Shown here: in pieces, positions 42,035 through 50,547 of the stretch
Numbering within the stretch: the first letter of the stretch is position 1
How the letters are laid out: each line of letters opens with the position of its first letter
The notes under the pieces: model-generated
Databases searched by the model: none
Told to the model about the DNA's origin: nothing
The model's input: the letters and a program-made list of their open reading frames with translations, nothing else
Assembly: GCF_900199205.1 (NCBI RefSeq)
Contig: NZ_OBMJ01000001.1
Span: 1,240,001-1,304,000, forward strand
Length of the DNA: 64,000 nt
Reading direction: 5' to 3'
From: Streptomyces sp. 1331.2
Lineage (GTDB): Bacteria > Actinomycetota > Actinomycetes > Streptomycetales > Streptomycetaceae
Position numbers and translations under genes: made by a program

Positions 42035-43510
42035 TCAGCGCTGCTCCTCCGGACGGTCCGCGACCTCCCAGCGGGTGTGGAAGGTCCCGTCCCGGTCGAC
42101 GCGGTGGTACGTGTGTGCGCCGAAGAAGTCCCGCTGGCCCTGGACCAGCGCGGCCGGCAGGCGCCCCGCCCGCAGGCCGTCGTAGTAGGCGAGCGCGGTG
42201 GCGAAGCCGGGGGCGGGCACCCCCAGTTGGACCGCAGCCGAGACGACCCGCCGCCAGGCCGACTGCGCGGAGCCGAGCGCCTCCTGGAAGTGCGCGTCGG
42301 TCAGCAGCGTGGGGCGCTCCCGGTCCGCCTCGTACGCTGCCCTGATCCGGTCCAGGAAGCGGGCCCTGATGATGCAGCCACCGCGCCAGATCGTGGCCAT
42401 CGCACCGGGGTCGATGTCCCAGGAGTACTCCGCGCTGCCGGCCTGGATCTGGTTGAAGCCCTGCGCGTAGGCCACCATCTTGGAGGCGTACAGGGCCTGT
42501 TCGACGTCCGCCGCGAACCGGTCCGCCGCCGCGCTGTCCAACCAGGTCTCGGTGGGGCCGGGCAGGTCCCGGCCGGCCCGCCGCAGCGGCACGCTGCCGG
42601 ACAGGGCGCGGGCGAAGACCGCCTCGGCGATCCCGCTCACGGGCACGCCGAGGTCCAGCGCGCTCTGGACCGTCCAGCGGCCGGTGCCCTTCTGCTCGGC
42701 CTGGTCCAGCACGATGTCGACGAAGGGCTTGCCGGTCGCCGCGTCGGTGTGGGCGAGGATCTCGGCGGTGATCTCGATGAGGTAGGACTCCAGTCGTCCG
42801 CCGTTCCACTCCCGGAAGACCTCGGCGATCGCGGCGGGCTGCAGCCCGCCGCCGTGCCGCAGCAGGTCGTACGCCTCGGCGATGAGCTGCATGTCGGCGT
42901 ACTCGATCCCGTTGTGGACCATCTTGACGAAGTGGCCGGCGCCATCCGGGCCCACGTGGGTGCAGCAGGGCCGGCCGTCGACCTTGGCCGCGATGTCCTC
43001 CAGCAGCGGCCCCAGGAGGCGGTAGGCCTCCGGCGTGCCGCCGGGCATGATGCTCGGGCCCTCCAGTGCGCCCTGCTCACCGCCGGAGATCCCGCTGCCC
43101 ACGAAGTGCAGCCCGCGTTCCCGCAGGGCGGCCTCGCGCCTCCTGGTGTCGGGGAAGTGCGCGTTTCCTCCGTCCACCACCACATCGCCCGCGTCGAGCA
43201 GCGGCACCAGCTCGTCGATGACCGCGTCGGTCGGCGCTCCGGCCTTGACCATGATCACGATCAGCCGGGGACGCTGCAGGGCCGCGACGAACGCCTCCGT
43301 GGTCTCGGCGGCCACGAAGTCACCCTCGTGTCCGAACTCCTCCAACAGCGCCGCGGTCCGCGCCCACGTGCGGTTGTGCACGGCCACGCGGTGCCCGTGG
43401 CGGGCGAAGTTCCTGGCCAGGTTGCGGCCCATCACGGCCAGGCCGGTGACCCCGATCCGGGCCTGTGCCTGTTCGGTCGTGGCCTGTTCGGTCGTGGGCT
43501 GTTCGGTCAT
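42035..43510 (-). CDS. gnd: NADP-dependent 6-phosphogluconate dehydrogenase, decarboxylating
   Basis: 491 residues. Converts 6-phosphogluconate to ribulose 5-phosphate and CO2 in the pentose phosphate pathway, yielding NADPH. GVTGLAVMGRNLARNFARHGHRVAVHNRT holds the NADP site; SGISGGEQGALEGPSIMPGG, KMVHNGIEYADMQ (catalytic Lys and His) and VDIVLDQAEQKGTGRWT are intact. ATG 43510 has GGAG 8-9 nt upstream. Normal length for the long (E. coli-type) class. Confidence 0.95.
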   Translation of the reverse strand: MTEQPTTEQATTEQAQARIGVTGLAVMGRNLARNFARHGHRVAVHNRTWARTAALLEEFGHEGDFVAAETTEAFVAALQRPRLIVIMVKAGAPTDAVIDELVPLLDAGDVVVDGGNAHFPDTRRREAALRERGLHFVGSGISGGEQGALEGPSIMPGGTPEAYRLLGPLLEDIAAKVDGRPCCTHVGPDGAGHFVKMVHNGIEYADMQLIAEAYDLLRHGGGLQPAAIAEVFREWNGGRLESYLIEITAEILAHTDAATGKPFVDIVLDQAEQKGTGRWTVQSALDLGVPVSGIAEAVFARALSGSVPLRRAGRDLPGPTETWLDSAAADRFAADVEQALYASKMVAYAQGFNQIQAGSAEYSWDIDPGAMATIWRGGCIIRARFLDRIRAAYEADRERPTLLTDAHFQEALGSAQSAWRRVVSAAVQLGVPAPGFATALAYYDGLRAGRLPAALVQGQRDFFGAHTYHRVDRDGTFHTRWEVADRPEEQR

Positions 43511-43540
43511 GGCGGGAGTCTCCAAGGGGTGTCGATGCCT

Positions 43541-43576
43541 GGGGCCTTCGGGGACTTCGGGGACTTCGGGGCCTTC
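43541..43576. repeat. 9-bp x4 tandem repeat between gnd and the GroES-like gene
   Basis: GGGGCCTTC, GGGGACTTC, GGGGACTTC, GGGGCCTTC, ending one base before the GroES-like stop codon. Confidence 0.85.
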
Positions 43577-43577
43577 G

Positions 43578-43841
43578 CTACTCCGCGGAGAGTGCGAGGA
43601 CCTCGTCCTCGGGGAGCTCGACGTACTGCTCCCCGTCCGCCTCGAACGGCGACCCGGCGCGCAGGTTGAAGAGGATCCGCTCGCCGACCTTGACGTCCAC
43701 CGGGTGCGGCTTGCCGCTCCCCAGGGTCCGGCCGGGCCCCACCGCCACCACCTCGCCCTTCCACCGGTCCGGGTCCTGCGGGGCCGCCCCGCCGATCGGC
43801 TTGACGATCAGGTGGTCGTCCTTCGGGCGGAAGTCGGGCAT
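43578..43841 (-). CDS. Stand-alone GroES-like co-chaperonin fold protein
   Basis: 87 residues with the Cpn10 pattern: DDHLIVKPIGG, WKGEVVAVGPGRTLGSGK, VDVKVGERILFNLRAGS, and YVELPEDEVLALS. The mobile loop between residues 17 and 30 lacks the usual GGI(V/L) GroEL-contact tripeptide and is short. No groEL is adjacent. It is therefore a divergent, orphan GroES-fold protein; whether it works with GroEL is doubtful. Confidence 0.75.
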   Translation of the reverse strand: MPDFRPKDDHLIVKPIGGAAPQDPDRWKGEVVAVGPGRTLGSGKPHPVDVKVGERILFNLRAGSPFEADGEQYVELPEDEVLALSAE

Positions 43842-44026
43842 GGCACGGTCCTCTCACGTGGGCGCCTGCGGCGCAGCCGGGGCCTCCCCCACCCACCGAT
43901 TCTGCCGGGGTTCGCGGTTTCCGCACCCGAGCGGCGCCGCCGCCCAGGAGCCACCGGGCCCGGCCTGCTCCATTCGGGTTCCCGGACGCACCCACGCCCG
44001 GCGTTCCACTACTTGGGCGCGTGACG

Positions 44027-44130
44027 GCGAACAGCCGACAGCCAACGGACAACAGCTGACAGCTGACAGCTGACAGCTTTCAACATCTGTTATCTGTCGG
44101 CTGACATCTGTCAGCTGTCAGCTGTTCGCC
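44027..44130. repeat. Heptad inverted-repeat element, locus D
   Basis: Outer GGCGAACAG / CTGTTCGCC arms (44027-44035, 44122-44130), then 19-bp perfect arms AACAGCTGACAGCTGACAG (44051-44069) and complement (44108-44126), with the centre near ACAGCTTTCAACATCTGT. This copy is in a divergent gene-start region, unlike B, C and E. Confidence 0.85.
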
Positions 44131-44197
44131 GCCCCCGTCCGCCGCAGCCGCCCCCGCACACTCGTGCGACAGTGGAGGCAGCGAAGGGAGCGCGAAC

Positions 44198-45001
44198 GTG
44201 CTGATGGACAAGGTGGCGGAGATACTCGCCGAGGCGTCGGCCGAGGCGGTGGAGCCGCGCTTCCGTGCGCTGGCCGCCGGCGAGGTGATGGAGAAGGCAC
44301 CCGGCGAGGTCGTGACGATCGCCGACCGCGAGGCCGAGGCGATCATCGCACGCCGCCTGCGCGAGCTGCTCCCCGTCCCCGTGGTCGGCGAGGAGGCGGT
44401 AGCCGCCGACCCGTCGCTCGCCCAGGCCCTGCACGACGAGCCCGCCGTCTGGCTGGTCGACCCGGTGGACGGCACCTCCAACTTCGTCGCCGGCCGCCCC
44501 GACTACGCCGTGATGTGCTCCCTTGTCCGCTCCGGCCGAACCGTCGCCTCCTGGATCCGGCAGCCCGCCACCGGCACCGCCTACCGCGCCGAACTGGGCG
44601 CCGGCGCCTGGCGCGACGGCGAGCGCCTGACCCGCCCGCCGGCACCGGCCGACCCCGCCAAGCTGACCGGTGTCCTGAAGAGCCGTTTCCTCGACCCGGA
44701 CCAGCGCCGACTCCTGGAAGCCAACTGCTCGGCCTTCGGCGAGATCTCCCCCGGCCGCAGCGCCGCCGGGATCGAGTACCCCGATGTGACCGAGGGCCGG
44801 TTCGACTTCATCTTCTACTGGCGCACCCTCCCCTGGGACCACGCCCCCGGCTCCCTGCTGCTCACCGAGGCCGGCGGTGTCGCCGCCCGCATGGACGGCG
44901 CCCCCTACCGCCCCGAGGCCCCCGGCTGCGAGGACGGCCTCCTGGTCGCCGCCGACCCGCACACCTGGGAACTCACCCGCGACATCCTCCTCGGCACCTG
45001 A
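44198..45001 (+). CDS. Inositol monophosphatase family protein
   Basis: 267 residues. Metal and phosphate motifs: GEEAV (about 66), WLVDPVDGTSNF (about 86-97) and WDHAPGSLLLTEAGG (about 207-221). GTG 44198 has GGGAG seven bases upstream. It acts on inositol-phosphate, histidinol-phosphate or related phosphomonoesters. Converges on the P450 gene with 27 bp between stops. Confidence 0.9.
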   Translation: MLMDKVAEILAEASAEAVEPRFRALAAGEVMEKAPGEVVTIADREAEAIIARRLRELLPVPVVGEEAVAADPSLAQALHDEPAVWLVDPVDGTSNFVAGRPDYAVMCSLVRSGRTVASWIRQPATGTAYRAELGAGAWRDGERLTRPPAPADPAKLTGVLKSRFLDPDQRRLLEANCSAFGEISPGRSAAGIEYPDVTEGRFDFIFYWRTLPWDHAPGSLLLTEAGGVAARMDGAPYRPEAPGCEDGLLVAADPHTWELTRDILLGT

Positions 45002-45028
45002 CCCCGGGCGGCCACCGCAGGCCTCGCG

Positions 45029-46243
45029 TCACCACACCACCGGCAGCCGCTCCGGCAGGCGCTTGATGAACCCCGGCCGCCAGGCCAACTGCTCGACGGG
45101 CACGGCGAGCCGCAGCTCCGGGAGCCGTTCGACCAGCGCGGTGACGGCGATCTCGGCATGCGTACGGCCGAGCGCCGAGGCCGGGCAGAAGTGGCGGCCG
45201 GCGCCGAAGGCGAGATGCGGGTTCTCCGGCCGGTCGAAGTCGATCCGCTTCGGGTCCGGGAAGACCGCCGGGTCGTAGTTGGCACCCTCGACCAGGACGA
45301 GCACCAACTCGCCCTTCTTGACCAGGACATCACCGACCCGGACGTCCGCGAGCGCCAGCCGCGGCAGCGCGTCGCCGATCGACAGGTTGACCCGCAGCAC
45401 CTCGTCCACCGCACGGCCGACCAGCTTGGGCTCCTGCCGCAAGCGCTCGGCGAGTTCCGGCTGCTCGCACAGGTAGATGACGGCGCACAGCAGGAACGCC
45501 GAGGTGGACACCGCGCCAGCGCCGAACAACGACAGGGCGACGGTGGCGAGCAGTTCGTCGCTCACCCGGTCCGAGACGTCGGGCGATCGGCGCAGTTCCG
45601 CGAACCGCCCGAACAGCCCGTCCGCCGGCTCCGGATCGGCGTTGAGCTTCCCGAGCATGTAGCCGAGGTCCTTGTACCAGTTGGGCGTCGCCCCCTCGAA
45701 GGGCACCGGGCTGGTCAGGAAGGCCACGTCGATGCCGGACATCAGCCGCCGCCAGTCGTCGGACGGGATGCCGAGCAGTCGGCAGTGCAACGCGGCCGAG
45801 TACGGCTCGGTGAAGCCGCCGCGCAGTTCGCCGGGCGCGCCCTGCGCTTCCAACGCGTCGATCAGGCGGTGGGCTTCGGCCTGCAGCCAGCCGTCGAGCT
45901 CCTTGTCGGCGCGCGGTGAGAGCGTCTTCATCACGGCGTTGCGCAGCCCGGCGCTGTTGATGTTGCCCATGTTGTTGACCACCTCCGGCGGGATGGTCAG
46001 CGCGTACTGGCGCGGGACGCCGGGGTTGGCGGTGTCCTTGAGGCTGAACCGCTCGTCCTCCAGTACCTGTTTGGCGAGCTCGTAGCTGCTCACCAGCCAG
46101 GCGGGGTCGCCGGTCATGGTGCGGACCGGTGCGATCGGTTGCTGCTCGCGCAGTCGGTCGGCCTCCTCGGGGAGCACGTCGCCCCGCCTGGAGAACGGGA
46201 AGGTCAAGTCGGTCGTGAGCTTGTCCGTCATGTAGTCCGTCAT
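45029..46243 (-). CDS. CYP121-like cytochrome P450, partner of the cyclodipeptide synthase
   Basis: 404 residues. Heme ligand Cys353 in FGAGRHFCPASAL, EVLR (EXXR) at about 281. Long stretches align by eye with M. tuberculosis CYP121A1 (mycocyclosin synthase): WLVSSYxLxxQVLEDxRFS, LTxPPEVVNNMGNI, FGAG-x2-STG/S in helix I, GELVLVLxEGANxDP, and a C-terminus IPERLPVLW-like. The usual helix-I acid/Thr pair is absent, as in CYP121: A242 and S246 occupy the positions of A233 and S237. Residues equal to T77, N85, F168, W182 and S237 are kept; M62, V78 and R386 become L68, I84 and K394. Predicted to oxidatively couple or modify the cyclodipeptide from the upstream CDPS. AAGGAG is 7 nt from ATG 46243. 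Confidence 0.92.
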   Translation of the reverse strand: MTDYMTDKLTTDLTFPFSRRGDVLPEEADRLREQQPIAPVRTMTGDPAWLVSSYELAKQVLEDERFSLKDTANPGVPRQYALTIPPEVVNNMGNINSAGLRNAVMKTLSPRADKELDGWLQAEAHRLIDALEAQGAPGELRGGFTEPYSAALHCRLLGIPSDDWRRLMSGIDVAFLTSPVPFEGATPNWYKDLGYMLGKLNADPEPADGLFGRFAELRRSPDVSDRVSDELLATVALSLFGAGAVSTSAFLLCAVIYLCEQPELAERLRQEPKLVGRAVDEVLRVNLSIGDALPRLALADVRVGDVLVKKGELVLVLVEGANYDPAVFPDPKRIDFDRPENPHLAFGAGRHFCPASALGRTHAEIAVTALVERLPELRLAVPVEQLAWRPGFIKRLPERLPVVW

Positions 46244-46344
46244 GCCTGGCTCCTTGATCGAAGCTGCGGTGAACCGGTGAGTGGAAGGGCGAGGGAAGGG
46301 CGAGGGGAAAGGGGAGCGGAGAGCCGGGTGGGCACAGGAGTCGG

Positions 46345-47115
46345 CTATGCGGTCCGGGCGGCCCCGGCCACGACGGCGGCCGCGGCCGGGACCGAGGACA
46401 CCTCGGCCGGCCGGACCACCGCATAGGCCTGGCGGGCCGCCGCCCGCACCCCCTCGTCCCGCCCGAACAGGACCGGGGTGAGGGGAAGTTGCAGGTGGTA
46501 GCAGCTGACCGAGGACGGCACGCCGAGCAGCGCTGGCGTGTCCAGGAAGAACGGCAGCTCGGCCGTGATGTAGCGCAGTCCGGCGGCGAGTTGGAGCTCC
46601 GTCGGCGCCAGCCCTTCGCCCAGCCGGGCCGCCAGGAATCCGCGCGCCATGCTCTCCGCGGCGGTCCGGTACACCGGGTCGACCCGCAGGCCGTCGACGG
46701 CCTGGCGGTGCAGCCGCCGGTAGGCGTCGGTGGCGGTGAACTCGGACAGGGCGTGCACCCGTACGGAGTTCCGGTGTCCGTACTCCGCCACGCCCCGCTC
46801 GATCCGGCGGGCGGTGGCCCTGACCTCCTTGGCGGCCCGCCGCTGCGCGTGCTCGGGGGCGTAGCCGAAGGCCTCGAACTGGGTCGCGATCAGGAGGTCC
46901 GCGTACACGATGTCGATGCGCTCGAAGAACTCCAGCCCCCACCCGACGAGTTCGGCTATCCGACGGTGACTGAAATAGCTGTTCCCCGGACTGACGCCGA
47001 TGAGCAGGTGCTCGCCCCGCTGCCAGATCTCCCGGCATCGGCGGGAGTACGGGAGGGCCTCGTACAGGCCCATCGGGGTGGTTATCGGCCCGTCGTCCGG
47101 GACAGTTTGGCGCAT
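46345..47115 (-). CDS. Cyclodipeptide synthase (tRNA-dependent, NYH type)
   Basis: 256 residues from ATG 47115 (GTG 47157 would add 14). A class-I tRNA-synthetase-like enzyme that makes a diketopiperazine from two aminoacyl-tRNAs. The signature LIGVSPGNSYFS (residues 38-49) holds the nucleophile Ser42 and Asn45. Tyr182 and Glu186 are in RYITAELPFF, and Tyr206-His207 in SSVSCYHLQLPLT; these match AlbC S37/N40/Y178/E182/Y202/H203, the NYH subfamily. It resembles M. tuberculosis Rv2275 (IGVSPGNSYFS, FLDTPAILGVPSS) closely. The 101-bp gap to the P450 suggests one operon. The amino acids used cannot be read with certainty; an aromatic product such as cyclo(Tyr-Tyr) is favoured by the P450 partner. 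Confidence 0.93.
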   Translation of the reverse strand: MRQTVPDDGPITTPMGLYEALPYSRRCREIWQRGEHLLIGVSPGNSYFSHRRIAELVGWGLEFFERIDIVYADLLIATQFEAFGYAPEHAQRRAAKEVRATARRIERGVAEYGHRNSVRVHALSEFTATDAYRRLHRQAVDGLRVDPVYRTAAESMARGFLAARLGEGLAPTELQLAAGLRYITAELPFFLDTPALLGVPSSVSCYHLQLPLTPVLFGRDEGVRAAARQAYAVVRPAEVSSVPAAAAVVAGAARTA

Positions 47116-47565
47116 GCCTTGCGTCCGCTTCGCAACATGGTCGCAGGACGTGTTCACGTGGATTTACCGGGATTCACAGAAATGCACGGCAAGCAGGCGG
47201 AGTTCACCCGGATGCAAGGGAGTGATCTCCACGCCTGGGCAACGCGTGCCTGGTCAGGCCGCCCACCGCGGGTGCCGTGTGCACATGGTGGGGCTGCGGC
47301 CACATGAAGTTACCGCCGCTCTTCGGGATCTCCGCAAGCCCTGACCGGGGGTTGGCGAAATGTGATCACCGGGCGGCCGGAAACGGCCTGTACACCCTTG
47401 CGAAGCTATGTCCACGGACATTGTCGGGGCGCGATCGGATATCCGTAGGACAGCCTCCCACGCCAGTGTGTCTTTCTCCAACAGCGTCAAGGGAAAAGGC
47501 TTCTGATTTGGAGGTGGAGGAACCTCCCTGACCCGCGTCCGGCCCGCCGGCTACCCGCCCGCCCG
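47116..47565. other. 450-bp region upstream of the CDPS gene
   Basis: It must hold the CDPS promoter and the decarboxylase 3' end. Short frames on both strands cross it without protein-like composition or ribosome sites. Its base composition is more balanced than the genes around it. No -35/-10 pair was convincing, and no palindrome other than short ones (GGAGGTGGAGGAACCTCC near 47512) was seen. Confidence 0.5.
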
Positions 47566-49080
47566 TTACCCCGCCCGTTCCCCCGCCACCTTGCGGCCCG
47601 CGCCGACCACCTCGCGCAACAGCGCGCCGACCTCCCCCGCCGTCGTGTGCGGATTGAGCAGCGTGAGCTTCAACCGCACCCGCCCCGGCCCGTCCCCGGG
47701 AAGCTCCGTCCGCCCCACCACCGCCCGGCCGCTCCGCAGCAGCAACCGCCGCAGCCGGCCGTTCACCTCGTCCAGCGCCGCCTCGTCCGTGACGCCCGGC
47801 GGGCGGTAGCGGAAGAGGACGGTGGTGAGGACAGGGTCGTCGTGGAGTTCGAGCGAGGGGTCGGCGCGGACGGCGTCGGCGGCGGCGTGGGCGAGGTCGT
47901 GGCAGGCGTCGACGAGGCGGCCGAGGCCGTCGCGCCCGAGGGTGCGCAGGGTGACGGCGAGCTTGAAGGCGTCGGCGCGGCGGGTGGTGCGCAGGGAGCG
48001 GCCGAGCAGGCTGGGGTAGCCGGCCTGCTCGTCGTCGACCGGATTCAGGTATTCGGCGCGGCGGGCGAGCGAGACGTACGTTTCGGCGCGGCGGACCAGG
48101 AAGACTCCGGCGGCGGCCGGTTGCCAGCCGAGTTTGTGCCAGTCGAGGGAGACCGAGTCGGCGCGGGCGATGCCGTCGAGCAGCGGGGCGAGCCGGTCGG
48201 AGAGCAGGGCTCCGCCGCCGTACGCGGCGTCCACGTGCAGCCAGGCGCCGTACCGCCCGGCGAGGTCGGCGGCGGTGGGCAGCGGGTCGATCGCCCCGGT
48301 GTCGGTGGTGCCGGCGGTGGCGACCACGGCGATCGGGTGCCGGCCGGCCCAGCTGGCTTCGGCCAGCGCCCGCTCCAAGTCGCTTTCCCGCATCCGGAGT
48401 TGTCGGTCGACCGGGACGGAGACAACGGCCCGTTCGCCGAGTCCGAGCAGCGCGGCCGCGCGCTGGACGGAGAAGTGCGCGGCCTCGGAGGCGATGATGC
48501 AGGGGCGGACGCCGGCCGGGATCCCGTCCAACTCCACGATGCCGTCGAGCTTCTGGTCGCGCGCCAGCATGAGCCCCATCAGGTTGGACTCGGTGCCGCC
48601 GGAGGTGAGGACTCCGGCGGAGCGCCGCGGGTCGTAGCCGACCAGCTCGGCGAGTTCGGCGAGCAGCGCGGTTTCCAGTGCCGTGGCCGCGGGGGCCTGG
48701 TCCCAGGAGTCCTGCGAGGGGTTGAGGGCGCTGACGGCGAGGTCGGCCGCGGCGGCGACGGCGAGCGGCGGGCAGTGCAGGTGTGCGGCGCAGGCCGGGT
48801 CGGCGGGGTCGGCGGCTCCGTAGGCGAGGAGTTCGGTGAGACGGGCGAGTGCGCTGCGCCCGTCGGCGGTGGCCAGGGCGTCACCGACCAGGGCGGTGAT
48901 CTCGGCCGGGCTGCCCGCCGGCAGCGGTCCGGAGCGCATGGCGGTGCCCGCGTCGAGGGCGTCCAGGACGGTGGCCAGCAGCGGCCCGAGCGCGCCGGGC
49001 CCGCCCGCGCCTCCGGCCAGGGCGTCCGCGGGGACCTCGCCCCCGGGCAACCCGATCGGCCCGGGTCCGGTCCCGCTCAC
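47566..49080 (-). CDS. L-2,4-diaminobutyrate decarboxylase (PLP)
   Basis: 504 residues, group II PLP decarboxylase. SGGTESNLMGLMLAR binds the phosphate, HVDAAYGGGALLS holds the PLP Asp, and SLDWHKLGWQP the Schiff-base Lys (about 312-322). It would convert L-2,4-diaminobutyrate to 1,3-diaminopropane. GTG 49080 overlaps the aminotransferase stop (GTGA), and GGGGGGAG precedes it. The pair is like rhbA-rhbB of rhizobactin 1021 siderophore synthesis. Other group II substrates (tyrosine, glutamate) are less likely given the neighbour. Confidence 0.85.
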   Translation of the reverse strand: MSGTGPGPIGLPGGEVPADALAGGAGGPGALGPLLATVLDALDAGTAMRSGPLPAGSPAEITALVGDALATADGRSALARLTELLAYGAADPADPACAAHLHCPPLAVAAAADLAVSALNPSQDSWDQAPAATALETALLAELAELVGYDPRRSAGVLTSGGTESNLMGLMLARDQKLDGIVELDGIPAGVRPCIIASEAAHFSVQRAAALLGLGERAVVSVPVDRQLRMRESDLERALAEASWAGRHPIAVVATAGTTDTGAIDPLPTAADLAGRYGAWLHVDAAYGGGALLSDRLAPLLDGIARADSVSLDWHKLGWQPAAAGVFLVRRAETYVSLARRAEYLNPVDDEQAGYPSLLGRSLRTTRRADAFKLAVTLRTLGRDGLGRLVDACHDLAHAAADAVRADPSLELHDDPVLTTVLFRYRPPGVTDEAALDEVNGRLRRLLLRSGRAVVGRTELPGDGPGRVRLKLTLLNPHTTAGEVGALLREVVGAGRKVAGERAG

Positions 49081-50531
49081 CGCTCCCCCCTCGCCGCACC
49101 GAGGACCGCAGGAGCACCGGCAGGAGCGCCGGCAGCCGGCCCGACAGCCGCCCGGTCCGCCGCCGCGATCGCCTCCGCCAGTCGCTCCAACACTGCCGCC
49201 GCCTGCTCGTCCGTGATGGTGAGCGGCGGGAGCAGGCGCAGGACGGCGTCGTGGCGTCCGCCGAGTTCGACGATCAGCCCGCGTTCCAGGCACGCCTCCC
49301 GGACCCGTACGGCGAGGGCGGGATCCGCCGGGCGGGCGCCGCAGGAGTCGGGTTCGGCCGTCGGGTCGACCAGTTCGACGCCGAGCATCAGGCCCCGACC
49401 GCGCACGTCGCCGATCACCGGCAGCTCGCCGGCGAGTTCGCGCAGCCGGGCCGCCATCCGCTCGCCGACCACGGCCGCGCGTTCGGCGAGCCCGTTCGCG
49501 GCGACGTGACGGAGCGTGGCGGCCCCTGCGGCCATGGCGAGGGTGTTGCCGCGGAAGGTGCCGGTGTGGGCGCCGGGCCGCCAGCCGTCGTAGTCCTCGC
49601 GGTAGACGACGACCGCGAGCGGCAGGCTGCCGCCGATGGCCTTGGAGAGCACCATCGCGTCCGGGACGATGCCGCTGTGCTCGACCGCCCACATCGCTCC
49701 GGTGCGGCCGACGCCGGTCTGCACCTCGTCCACGATCAGCGGGATGCCGCGTTCGGCGGTGATCCGGCGCATCTCGCGCAGCCAGCCGTCGGGGGCGGGG
49801 ACCACGCCGCCCTCGCCCTGGACGGCTTCCAGGACCATCGCGGCGGGCGGCACCACGCCGCCCGACGGGTCGTCCAGCAGCCGCTCGACGTAGGTCGCGG
49901 CGAGTTCGGTGCCGACCTCGCCGCCGACGCCGAACGGGCAGCGGTAGCCGTACGGGTAGGGCAGCCGGACGACCTCTCCGCCGCCGGGCAGCGGTTCCTT
50001 GACGGCGACGTTGCCGGTGAGCGCGAGGGCTCCGGCTGTCATGCCGTGGTACCCGCCGGTGAAGGCGAGTGCGCCGGAACGGCCGGTGGCGGTCTGCATC
50101 AGCTTGAGTGCGGCCTCGACGGCGTCGGTGCCGGCCGGTCCGCAGAAGTGCACCCGGGCGCGGGCGGCGAACTCGGCGGGCAGGCTCTCGAACAGTGCGC
50201 TGGTGAAGTCGTCCTTCTCGGCGGTGGCGAGGTCGAGCAGGTGCAGCGGGGCGCCGCTGTCCAGGGTGCGGCGGATGGCCTCCAGCACCACCGGGTGGTT
50301 GTGGCCGAGGGCGAGGGTGCCGGCGCCGGAGAGACAGTCGAGGTAGCGCCGGCCGTCGGCGCCCTCGACGGTCATGCCGTTGGCCCGGACCGGGACGATC
50401 GGGAAGGAGCGGGCGTACGTTCTGGCGGCGGACTCGCGGACGCGCTGACGACGCAGGATGGCCTCACCGGCAACGGGGGCCGGAGCCGGGGCTCCGGAGG
50501 CGGCCTGGGCGGGTACGGCAGCGAGCGACAC
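49077..50531 (-). CDS. Diaminobutyrate-2-oxoglutarate aminotransferase
   Basis: 484 residues, class III PLP aminotransferase. GPAGTDAVEAALKLMQTATGR (about 147-167) is a hallmark of diaminobutyrate aminotransferases, VDEVQTGVGRTG binds PLP, and SKAIGG (about 300) has the Schiff-base Lys. It makes L-2,4-diaminobutyrate from aspartate semialdehyde and glutamate. GTG 50531 is placed by the GGGGG purine tract and by the iron box 17-36 bp upstream, which should make the pair iron-repressed through DmdR1/IdeR. It is the first gene of a two-gene, perhaps four-gene, operon. Confidence 0.9.
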   Translation of the reverse strand: MSLAAVPAQAASGAPAPAPVAGEAILRRQRVRESAARTYARSFPIVPVRANGMTVEGADGRRYLDCLSGAGTLALGHNHPVVLEAIRRTLDSGAPLHLLDLATAEKDDFTSALFESLPAEFAARARVHFCGPAGTDAVEAALKLMQTATGRSGALAFTGGYHGMTAGALALTGNVAVKEPLPGGGEVVRLPYPYGYRCPFGVGGEVGTELAATYVERLLDDPSGGVVPPAAMVLEAVQGEGGVVPAPDGWLREMRRITAERGIPLIVDEVQTGVGRTGAMWAVEHSGIVPDAMVLSKAIGGSLPLAVVVYREDYDGWRPGAHTGTFRGNTLAMAAGAATLRHVAANGLAERAAVVGERMAARLRELAGELPVIGDVRGRGLMLGVELVDPTAEPDSCGARPADPALAVRVREACLERGLIVELGGRHDAVLRLLPPLTITDEQAAAVLERLAEAIAAADRAAVGPAAGAPAGAPAVLGAARGER

Positions 50532-50547
50532 GACAAACCCCCAGAAG

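Noticed and set aside
44111..44962. Antisense frame over the inositol monophosphatase gene
   Set aside because: Glycine/valine/histidine-rich shadow; the plus strand carries all phosphatase motifs.
47254..47531. Short ORFs of 78 and 84 codons upstream of the CDPS gene
   Set aside because: Opposite strands, no ribosome sites, no protein-like pattern; treated as intergenic.
47566..49692. Extended decarboxylase reading frame of 708 codons
   Set aside because: The first 204 codons are antisense-like and overlap the aminotransferase; GTG 49080 with GTGA overlap is the credible start.
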